From Alphaproteobacteria bacterium (GTDB taxonomy: Bacteria; Pseudomonadota; Alphaproteobacteria; Rs-D84), in assembly GCA_017964865.1 (NCBI GenBank), contig JAGCRE010000059.1:1-7057 (forward strand): a stretch of DNA of 7,057 nt, written 5' to 3'. The notes under the pieces were generated by a model that worked only from the letters and a program-made list of their open reading frames with translations, ran no database searches and had not been told where the DNA came from. The position numbers and the translations under genes are program-made. Positions 1 through 5,530 of this stretch are shown piece by piece (positions within the stretch are counted from its first letter, which is position 1; each line of letters begins with the position of its first letter).

Positions 1-93
1 GTTGATTCCAAGAAAAAGGGCGATTGGGTGTTTGATGTAACGCCTGAAAAAAATCGTGCAATTGTTGCACAGTTGAAAATTCATACCCGATAA
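1..93 (+). CDS. 3' end of an unidentified protein-coding gene (partial)
   Basis: Frame 1 is open from the window edge to a TAA at 91-93. It encodes the last 30 residues of a protein, beginning VDSKKKGDWVFDV and ending QLKIHTR. The other two forward frames hit stops early. The tail is charged and hydrophilic with no membrane segment. I do not recognise the family, and 30 residues are too few to assign one. A terminator hairpin follows the stop within 10 bases, which supports this being a genuine gene end. The gene converges on gap. Confidence 0.7.
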   Translation, partial: VDSKKKGDWVFDVTPEKNRAIVAQLKIHTR

Positions 94-96
94 ATA

Positions 97-126
97 AAAA
101 ACCCGCATTTCGCGGGTTCTTTTTTA
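97..126. terminator. Bidirectional intrinsic terminator between the upstream gene and gap
   Basis: A 7-bp stem, AACCCGC (100-106) with GCGGGTT (112-118), closes a 5-base loop. It is flanked by an A-run at 96-101 and a T-run at 120-125. On the plus strand it ends the upstream gene. On the minus strand the A-run becomes the U-tract for gap, whose stop codon (124-126) lies at the edge of the element. The symmetry fits a terminator serving two convergent genes. Confidence 0.88.
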
Positions 127-1125
127 CTTAATCAATTTTCCCATCGCAACTGCGGTGTCGCACATGCGGTTTGAAAAACCCCATTCGTTGTCATACCATG
201 CGGTTACGTGAACCAATTTGTCGTCAATGACTTTTGTGTGACTAGCGTCAAATATCGAACTGTGTGCGTCACCAGTAAAGTCAATGGATACAAGCGGTTT
301 GTCGTTATATCCAAATGTCTTGGATTCTGCCGACTTCATCGCCTTGTTAATTGATTCAACCGTTGCCGATTTTTTCAGGTTTGCAACCAATTCAACAACC
401 GAAACGTCTGGGGTTGGAACACGAATTGCCATACCGTCCATTTTGCCCGCCAAATTCGGCAGAACCAGGCCAATTGCCTTGGCTGCACCGGTTGATGTTG
501 GAATCATAGACAAGTTCGCTGCACGTGCACGACGGAAATCCTTGTGATTTTTATCCAACAATTGTTGGTCGCCAGTGTATGCGTGGACGGTTGTCATCCA
601 TGCCGATAAAATGCCGAATTTTTCGTCTAAAACCTTTGCCACCGGGGCCAGGCAGTTTGTTGTGCATGATGCGTTGGAAACAATCAAGTCTTTGGCGGTT
701 AATGTTTTTTCATTTACACCAAAAACGATTGTTTTGTCGGCCCCAACGGATGGTGCCGAAACCAATACGCGTTTTGCCCCACATTCCAGGTGAACGCGGG
801 CCTTGTCTGCCGCTGTGAACAGGCCGGTGCATTCCATAACAACGTCGATTTTCAATTTTTTCCATGGTAATTTAGACGGATCACGTTCGGAAATGCATTT
901 AATCTTTTGTTTGCCCGCAATGATATATTCACCGTCTAATTTAACCGGCATTGGCAATTTGCCATGGACCGAGTCATATTCTAACAAATATGCGTTTTGT
1001 TCGGCCGGGGCCAAATCGTTCACCGCCACAAATTCAATGTCGTCGCGTTTTGATACCAGTGCCGCACGCAAAACCAAACGACCAATACGACCAAATCCGT
1101 TAATTGCAACTCTTAATTTTGCCAT
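124..1125 (-). CDS. gap: Glyceraldehyde-3-phosphate dehydrogenase, phosphorylating (class I)
   Basis: A cytoplasmic glycolytic/gluconeogenic enzyme that oxidises glyceraldehyde 3-phosphate with NAD(P)+ and phosphate to 1,3-bisphosphoglycerate. At 333 residues it has the normal family length. The N-terminal Rossmann motif INGFGRIGR starts at residue 8. Asp37, in VAVND, matches the Asp that binds the adenosine ribose in NAD-dependent enzymes. The catalytic Cys154 lies in SNASCTTNC and the partner His181 in TTVHAYTGDQ. Downstream are RRARAA (199-204), IPTSTGAAKA (208-217) and the C-terminal YDNEWGFSNR (311-320). All catalytic residues are present, so it should be active. The positions equivalent to Leu187-Pro188 of the Bacillus stearothermophilus enzyme are Lys192-Asn193, so NAD preference is likely but not proven. 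The ATG has a good ribosome-binding site. No pgk or tkt neighbour is visible; the gene looks monocistronic, with a terminator at its stop. Confidence 0.98.
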   Translation of the reverse strand: MAKLRVAINGFGRIGRLVLRAALVSKRDDIEFVAVNDLAPAEQNAYLLEYDSVHGKLPMPVKLDGEYIIAGKQKIKCISERDPSKLPWKKLKIDVVMECTGLFTAADKARVHLECGAKRVLVSAPSVGADKTIVFGVNEKTLTAKDLIVSNASCTTNCLAPVAKVLDEKFGILSAWMTTVHAYTGDQQLLDKNHKDFRRARAANLSMIPTSTGAAKAIGLVLPNLAGKMDGMAIRVPTPDVSVVELVANLKKSATVESINKAMKSAESKTFGYNDKPLVSIDFTGDAHSSIFDASHTKVIDDKLVHVTAWYDNEWGFSNRMCDTAVAMGKLIK

Positions 1126-1130
1126 AATTT

Positions 1131-1136
1131 CTTCCT
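1131..1136 (-). promoter_or_regulatory. Ribosome-binding site of gap
   Basis: On the minus strand AGGAAG, within the purine run GGAAAGGAAG, lies 5 bases before the gap ATG. This is an ordinary strong Shine-Dalgarno sequence and fixes the start at 1125. It contrasts with the divergent miaA, which has none. Confidence 0.8.
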
Positions 1137-1161
1137 TTCCTTGCTGTTGTTGTATGATTGT

Positions 1162-1191
1162 ATCTTAGCACCATTTTTTAATACATTACAA
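1162..1191 (-). promoter_or_regulatory. Putative sigma-70-type promoter of gap
   Basis: On the minus strand, TTGTAA (1191-1186) and TAAGAT (1167-1162) are 18 bp apart. Transcription would start near 1155 and give a leader of about 30 nt that contains the Shine-Dalgarno sequence. TACAAT (1162-1157) is an alternative -10 but has a poor -35. The -35 directly abuts that of the miaA promoter. Moderate confidence: the match is incomplete and spacing is 18. Confidence 0.5.
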
Positions 1192-1220
1192 TTGAAATTT
1201 ATCCTGGGACATTTTATAGT
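1192..1220 (+). promoter_or_regulatory. Putative promoter of miaA giving a nearly leaderless mRNA
   Basis: TTGAAA (1192-1197) and TATAGT (1215-1220) are separated by exactly 17 bp, a near-consensus housekeeping promoter. Only 9 bases lie between the -10 and the miaA ATG, so transcription should start near 1227 and leave about 3 nt of leader. No Shine-Dalgarno sequence precedes the ATG, which agrees. Confidence 0.68.
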
Positions 1221-1229
1221 ATTGTCAAT

Positions 1230-2084
1230 ATGATATATGATGCATACATTATTACCGGACCAACCGCATCGGGCAAATCGGCATTTGCCCATGATTTAGC
1301 ACGCAAAATTGGCGGAACTATTATCAATGCAGACAGCGTGCAAATCTATCGCGGAATCGAAAATATATCGGCATCGCCTTTTGCAGGACGCGAAATTACC
1401 CCCAACATTGATGGTGTGCCATATGTGTTGTTTTCAATATTGCCATTGGATACCCAGATAAGTGTTGGGGAATACCTGAATCTGGCCCGGGCGGAATATG
1501 ATAAAGCAATTAAAAAAGGTCGCATACCAATCTTTGTTGGTGGAACGGGATATTATATAAATGCAATCATAAATGGTATTTCACCAATGCCAGAAATTGA
1601 TGAAGAGGTGCGAAATCGTGCACGTAAAATGGTTGCAGATGATATTGATGCGGTTCGCAAAATGTTACCAGCCGAATTTACGGCAACCGATCCGCAACGT
1701 GTCGCACGTGCGATTGAGGTGTTTTTACAAACCGGCATACACATTACAGAATTTCAAAATGCAGAACGCGTCGGGGCGGTTGCACCAAATGCCCATCGTA
1801 TTTTAATAAATCCGCCGGCAGACGTATTGCGTGAACGTATTGCAGCCCGCATTCCAGAAATGATGTCGGGTGGTGCGTTTGACGAAGCCCAATCGGTTAT
1901 CACCGCAGGTTGGGATGAAAATCGTGCAATTGGTGCGTCCCAGTTGTGCAAATATATTCGTGGCGAAATCAGTATAGATGACGCAATACAAAACTGGATT
2001 ACAAAAACAAATCAGTATGCAAAACGGCAACGCACGTGGTTTAGAACACAATTTCAGCCCGACGAAGTAATTACGAAAATTTAA
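1230..2084 (+). CDS. miaA: tRNA dimethylallyltransferase (MiaA)
   Basis: Transfers a dimethylallyl group from DMAPP to N6 of adenosine 37 in tRNAs that read codons starting with U, the first step towards (ms2)i6A. At 284 residues it is slightly short for the family (about 300). Visible motifs in order: P-loop GPTASGKS (10-17), catalytic-region NADSVQIY (33-40), GGTGYY (104-109), DPQRVARAIEV (154-164), AIGASQL (233-239) and the C-terminal TNQYAKRQRTWFR (260-272), which contacts tRNA. All hallmark segments are intact. The start is the ATG at 1230, only 9 residues before the P-loop as is usual, and no internal alternative fits. No Shine-Dalgarno sequence is present, and the promoter placement implies a leaderless transcript. 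The stop overlaps that of the convergent kinase-like gene by 4 bp. No hfq or other common miaA partner lies alongside. Confidence 0.97.
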   Translation: MIYDAYIITGPTASGKSAFAHDLARKIGGTIINADSVQIYRGIENISASPFAGREITPNIDGVPYVLFSILPLDTQISVGEYLNLARAEYDKAIKKGRIPIFVGGTGYYINAIINGISPMPEIDEEVRNRARKMVADDIDAVRKMLPAEFTATDPQRVARAIEVFLQTGIHITEFQNAERVGAVAPNAHRILINPPADVLRERIAARIPEMMSGGAFDEAQSVITAGWDENRAIGASQLCKYIRGEISIDDAIQNWITKTNQYAKRQRTWFRTQFQPDEVITKI

Positions 2085-2806
2085 TTGTTATGTTTGGATA
2101 ATTTTTTATATTCGGTGCGAATAATTTTATCAAATTCGGTCTGACGCAATTTTTTAGAAAACCGGGTGCAGTTGTTGATTTCGGTTTCCAGCATCCCCCA
2201 GCCCGCATATTCCCAATCAATTATTCCAACAATCTTCATCGTCTTTGGGTCGATTATTACATTGTTACAAATATCGTTTTGGTTCCAGCCATCGCCATCA
2301 CGATCGCGTAAATCATCAATGCCATCTGGACGTGCATTATGTATCGCATATATAAAACCAGCAATTTGCTTGCCCCACGTTTTTATGTGTTTCTGCATGG
2401 TCTTTAATGAAAAAGTATTCATATTGCGACCGGGAATAAAATTATAACGATAGAAAGTATATTTGCCTGCACGAACAATAACAATATGCGGAATTGCAAC
2501 CGGTGAAACATCTGCAAATGCGTCGGTTATACGTTTTTCACGCATAATTTTTTCAATCTGGGTTTTGTCCCCAGAAAAGTTTTTACGAATTTTGAATACA
2601 TATTTTTTATCAACGATAAAACCGATATTCCATCCGCCCTTTATCGTTTTAGTATGATGAAAATTTAATTCCGGACACGCACGCTTTAAAGCATCGTATT
2701 TCTTTGCCCAATCATGGAATTTTTCACGACGAATACGGTCCCGCGTTGACTTTTTCGGGATAAAACAGCATAAAAAATCACAAATCCTAAAGAAAGTTTG
2801 CCACAT
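2081..2806 (-). CDS. Choline-kinase/aminoglycoside-phosphotransferase-fold protein with altered catalytic loop
   Basis: A 241-residue protein of the APH/choline kinase (LicA-like) kinase fold; substrate unknown. Numbered from the ATG at 2806, Lys72 in KKYVFKI suits the ATP-binding lysine, and Glu86 or Glu90 the helix-C glutamate. The catalytic loop is QNDICNNVIID (176-186) and the metal-binding motif IIDWEYAG (195-202). Family members normally have HxDLxPxN; here His is Gln176, Asp178 is kept, and the Asn comes one residue early. The N-terminal stretch FLCCFIPKKSTRDRIR (11-26) resembles, from memory, short segments of LPS and capsule enzymes, so a surface-glycan or phosphocholine-type role is possible but inferred. 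The reading frame extends upstream to a TTG at 2818 (245 residues); neither start has a clear Shine-Dalgarno sequence. It converges on miaA with overlapping stops and no terminator between. A resistance role is not supported. Confidence 0.75.
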   Translation of the reverse strand: MWQTFFRICDFLCCFIPKKSTRDRIRREKFHDWAKKYDALKRACPELNFHHTKTIKGGWNIGFIVDKKYVFKIRKNFSGDKTQIEKIMREKRITDAFADVSPVAIPHIVIVRAGKYTFYRYNFIPGRNMNTFSLKTMQKHIKTWGKQIAGFIYAIHNARPDGIDDLRDRDGDGWNQNDICNNVIIDPKTMKIVGIIDWEYAGWGMLETEINNCTRFSKKLRQTEFDKIIRTEYKKLSKHNN

Positions 2807-2829
2807 TTTTTCGACCAAAATTCTTGTAT

Positions 2830-2860
2830 ATTATGGTATTGAAAAAAAGAAAAAAAACAA
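2830..2860 (-). promoter_or_regulatory. Weak candidate promoter of the kinase-like gene
   Basis: On the minus strand TTGTTT (2860-2855) and CATAAT (2835-2830) are 19 bp apart, separated mostly by T-runs. Transcription would begin near 2823, about 5 nt before the TTG and 17 nt before the ATG. The spacing is suboptimal and the elements overlap the oppositely oriented priA promoter, so this is a tentative call. Confidence 0.25.
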
Positions 2861-2867
2861 GTATTTT
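2839..2867 (+). promoter_or_regulatory. Putative promoter of priA giving a leaderless mRNA
   Basis: TTGAAA (2839-2844) and TATTTT (2862-2867) have exactly 17 bp between them. The spacer is two A-runs (2842-2848 and 2850-2857), which may bend the DNA. Only 6 bases separate the -10 from the priA ATG, so the predicted first transcribed base is the A of the ATG or close to it. No Shine-Dalgarno sequence is visible upstream of the start. The -10 matches consensus at four of six positions. Confidence 0.55.
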
Positions 2868-2873
2868 ATTGGT

Positions 2874-5078
2874 ATGTTCAAAAGCGGTGATATTGTAAAA
2901 GTCTTGATTCCAAATGTCGTAAATAATGGATACGACTATCGGTTAAACGCGACCGCAGATTTGGGGGCGTTTGTTGAATGTCGTGTTATGAACCGTCCGT
3001 ATATCGGTGTCGTTTGGGGAATTGGTGATTCTGGATTGCCCGCGGAAAAAATCAAAAGTGTTGTTCGGGTTATGGATTCGGGGCTGTCTGTTGGCGATTT
3101 GCAATGGATAAAGCGTATGTCTGATTGGACATTGATGACCCCGGGTGCAGTATTAAAACTTATTTTGAATATCCCAGATGCTTTTTCCCCGCCACGTGTT
3201 GAACCGTTGTATGCGTTCGATTTTAATGCCCAGACTAAAATGACAGAACAACGTCAATTGGTTGCCGACGCATTTGCTTCAAATGAAAACGACCCGATGT
3301 CGGTGAACGATATTATAAATATCGCACATGTTTCAAATGCAGTGGTTCGGGGTATGATAAAAAATGGAACGCTGGTCCCCACCGCAGAGCAGGTTATAAA
3401 TCAAAAATACAAGGTTCAAAACTATCACGATTGTGGAAACATAAAACTTAATGACGAACAATCAAATGCGGCGACAGAAATTGGGTTGGCGGTTGAACGT
3501 GGCGGCTTTTCTGTGTTTTTGCTGGACGGAATAACCGGTTCGGGCAAAACCCAGGTGTATTTTGATTCGGCATTGCGGGCATATAATGCGGGAAAATCCG
3601 TATTGTTAATGATGCCAGAAATCGCATTAACCGCACAATTTATGTCGCGGTTTGAATCGCGGTTTGGTGCACCGCCTGTGGTGTGGCACAGCAATTTAAC
3701 CGCGGCCCGTCGTCGTGATATCTGGCGTGGTGTATTAAATGGTGAAATACGTGTTGTTGTTGGCACACGCAGTGCGTTATTTTTGCCATGGCAAAATCTG
3801 GGGCTGGTCGTGGTTGATGAAGAACACGACACATCATACAAACAAGAAGATATGGGAAATTACCATGCACGCGATATGGCGATTTTACGTGCCAGTATTG
3901 AAAAGTTCCCAGTTATATTGGCCAGTGCCACACCGTCGGCAGAAACGCTGGAAAATGTGGCGAACGGTAAATATCGCTGTTTGAAATTAACATCGCGATT
4001 TGGTGGTGCGACATTACCAAAGATTGAAACGATAGATTTGCGTGAAAATCGCCCAACAACATACCAAATTACACAAAACGGTGAACCAACAGACATCAAT
4101 GGTATATTATCCGAACCAATGTGCGATGCGATTGCAGAAACATTGGAAAATCATCAACAGGTGATGTTGTTTATAAATCGTCGTGGTTTTGCCCCGATTG
4201 TTCAGTGTAAAAAATGTGGCTGGGTTGCCACATGTCGCGAATGCAGTGTTGGTATGAATTTACACAAACGAATTGGAAAATTGCTGTGCCATATGTGTGG
4301 TCGCACAGAGCCAATGCCGGAAAAGTGTCCAAATTGTGGTGGCGAAATATCAACACGCGGTGTTGGTATCGAACGGGTTTCGGAAGAAATTGCGGCACGT
4401 TTTCCAACCGCCCGCACCGCTATTGTGTCCAGTGATACGATTGCATCGCGGCAAAGCCTGGAACGCATTGTAAAAAAAATGGAATCGGGGGAAATTGATG
4501 TTGTGATTGGAACCCAAATTCTGGCCAAGGGACATCATTTTCCAAACCTGACATTGGTTGGTGTGGTTGATGCAGATATGGGTTTGTTTGGCACCGATTT
4601 TCGTGCCGCAGAACACACTTTCCAACAATTATTCCAGGTTGCCGGACGTGCCGGTCGTGGCGAATTTCCGGGGCGGGTTTTATTGCAAACTTACCAGCCC
4701 GAACATCCGGTATTGACGGCGATATGTGCGGGTAATCGTGACGAATTTATGCAAATAGATATGGACGGGCGTCGAATTGCAAAAATGCCCCCATATGGTC
4801 AATTAATTGCAGTGATTGTCGAAGGAAACAAAGAATCGGTGTTACAGAAATACTGTGCCGATTTGGTGGCAACCGCACCAAAAATAAACGGTGGTAAAAT
4901 AATGGGGCCGGTCCCGGCACAAATATACCAGGTTCGCAACTGGTACCGTATGCGGTTTTTAATATCGGGTGATGTGCGTGCGATGTTACAGCCGATTGTC
5001 GCGAAATGGGTTGCGGGTGTTAAACAACCCGCCAACATCCGCGTCAAAATTGATGTGAACCCGGTTAACTTTATGTAA
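2874..5078 (+). CDS. priA: Primosomal protein N' (replication restart helicase PriA)
   Basis: Cytoplasmic superfamily 2 DNA helicase that recognises stalled or repaired forks and reloads the replicative helicase. At 734 residues it is nearly identical in length to E. coli PriA (732). Residues 1-110 form the 3'-DNA-binding region (GAFVECRV, PYIGVVWG). The helicase core carries Walker A GITGSGKT (219-226), PEIALTAQF (248-256), GTRSALFLPW (297-306), Walker B DEEH (315-318) and SATPSAET (351-358). Eight zinc-binding cysteines are all present (445, 448, 454, 457, 472, 475, 485, 488). GTQILAKGHHFP (546-557), DADMG (566-570) and QVAGRAGRGEFPGR (588-601) complete the second helicase lobe, and the C-terminus ends IDVNPVNFM. 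No residue looks missing. The gene ends in tandem TAA codons just before a terminator and appears monocistronic. Its ATG lacks a Shine-Dalgarno sequence and is predicted to be leaderless. Confidence 0.98.
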   Translation: MFKSGDIVKVLIPNVVNNGYDYRLNATADLGAFVECRVMNRPYIGVVWGIGDSGLPAEKIKSVVRVMDSGLSVGDLQWIKRMSDWTLMTPGAVLKLILNIPDAFSPPRVEPLYAFDFNAQTKMTEQRQLVADAFASNENDPMSVNDIINIAHVSNAVVRGMIKNGTLVPTAEQVINQKYKVQNYHDCGNIKLNDEQSNAATEIGLAVERGGFSVFLLDGITGSGKTQVYFDSALRAYNAGKSVLLMMPEIALTAQFMSRFESRFGAPPVVWHSNLTAARRRDIWRGVLNGEIRVVVGTRSALFLPWQNLGLVVVDEEHDTSYKQEDMGNYHARDMAILRASIEKFPVILASATPSAETLENVANGKYRCLKLTSRFGGATLPKIETIDLRENRPTTYQITQNGEPTDINGILSEPMCDAIAETLENHQQVMLFINRRGFAPIVQCKKCGWVATCRECSVGMNLHKRIGKLLCHMCGRTEPMPEKCPNCGGEISTRGVGIERVSEEIAARFPTARTAIVSSDTIASRQSLERIVKKMESGEIDVVIGTQILAKGHHFPNLTLVGVVDADMGLFGTDFRAAEHTFQQLFQVAGRAGRGEFPGRVLLQTYQPEHPVLTAICAGNRDEFMQIDMDGRRIAKMPPYGQLIAVIVEGNKESVLQKYCADLVATAPKINGGKIMGPVPAQIYQVRNWYRMRFLISGDVRAMLQPIVAKWVAGVKQPANIRVKIDVNPVNFM

Positions 5079-5079
5079 T

Positions 5080-5108
5080 AAAAACGGCACCAAACGGTGC
5101 CTTTTTTT
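5080..5108. terminator. Bidirectional intrinsic terminator between priA and the convergent minus-strand operon
   Basis: A perfect 6-bp stem GGCACC (5086-5091) / GGTGCC (5096-5101) has an AAAC loop. A-rich sequence at 5080-5084 precedes it and seven Ts (5102-5108) follow. It closes priA on the plus strand. On the minus strand it follows the stop codon of the 134-residue gene (5107-5109) directly, with the U-tract coming from the A-run. Confidence 0.9.
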
Positions 5109-5511
5109 ATTTGTTACGTCCAAACATCTTGGAAAACTTTGTTTTAAAGTTTGCAACCAATCCACCAGATTTCTTGTGAACTTTTTCTTTGCCATGTTCA
5201 AAGTTTTCTTTTTTAGATTCTGGTTCTTTATCCGCGTTTTCGTTGGGAATAAATTGATATGGGTCAACCGACATTTTATTTTTCATTTCTTCCAAATAAT
5301 TGATTTCGGCATAAATCATATTTGCGTGATACAGGTCGATTGTAACCCCATCTTTTTCCGTAGATGCCAATTCTTCATTTTTTTCTTTTATTTTTCTGTC
5401 AACGAATTCCAAAAAAGCCTGGTGATTTATAATTTTCCCAGATTTATCAATAATACCGGCCTTGGATAATGCAGTAGTCATTTCTTCACGAATAATACTA
5501 AGTTTTTCCAT
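5107..5511 (-). CDS. Hypothetical charged protein with basic C-terminus, second gene of the VirB11-like operon
   Basis: I do not recognise this 134-residue protein. It has no signal peptide or transmembrane segment. Residues 1-82 look mostly helical and charged. A stretch rich in Glu, Lys and Asn (90-112) follows, then a Gly-Gly break and a cationic amphipathic tail, GGLVANFKTKFSKMFGRNK (116-134), that could touch a membrane or nucleic acid. The start is taken as the ATG at 5511 because AAAGGA lies 6 bases before it; the frame runs open to an ATG at 5538, but that would overlap the preceding gene and lacks this site. It begins 19 nt after the VirB11-like stop and ends in a strong terminator, so the two are very probably co-transcribed. 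A link to the ATPase's machine is inferred only from this position. There are no cysteines. Confidence 0.8.
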   Translation of the reverse strand: MEKLSIIREEMTTALSKAGIIDKSGKIINHQAFLEFVDRKIKEKNEELASTEKDGVTIDLYHANMIYAEINYLEEMKNKMSVDPYQFIPNENADKEPESKKENFEHGKEKVHKKSGGLVANFKTKFSKMFGRNK

Positions 5512-5517
5512 ATTATA

Positions 5518-5523
5518 TCCTTT
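5518..5523 (-). promoter_or_regulatory. Ribosome-binding site deciding the start of the 134-residue gene
   Basis: On the minus strand AAAGGA is followed by a 6-base spacer and the ATG at 5511. It lies in the short gap after the VirB11-like stop codon. It favours 5511 over the in-frame ATG at 5538. Confidence 0.75.
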
Positions 5524-5530
5524 ATGTTTA

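Noticed and set aside
379..392. Short repeat GTTTGCAACCAAT at about 380 and 5150
   Set aside because: Both copies lie in coding sequence and encode similar VAN(L/F)K residues in the same codons. A single 13-base match is within chance and codon bias.
525..818. Plus-strand open frames inside gap (including 284-547, 575-793, 803-1168)
   Set aside because: They are antisense to a fully conserved GAPDH, have no family-like sequence or credible ribosome-binding site, and are explained by the codon use of the real gene.
2081..2806. Antibiotic-resistance aminoglycoside phosphotransferase
   Set aside because: The fold is shared, but the catalytic loop is non-standard, IIDWEYAG is more choline-kinase-like, and no mobile or resistance context is present.
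2807..2818. TTG start at 2818 for the kinase-like gene
   Set aside because: The ATG four codons later is preferred by default and neither has a Shine-Dalgarno sequence. A leaderless TTG with TATACA 6 bases before it cannot be excluded, but the matching -35 is poor.
3425..3841. 138-codon minus-strand frame inside priA
   Set aside because: It lies opposite the Walker A and DEEH region of an intact PriA, and its translation shows no recognisable domain.
5176..5469. Plus-strand frame rich in Phe opposite the 134-residue gene
   Set aside because: The Phe runs are the reverse complement of Lys/Glu-rich codons. The minus-strand frame has a good ribosome-binding site and operon position, so it is the real one.
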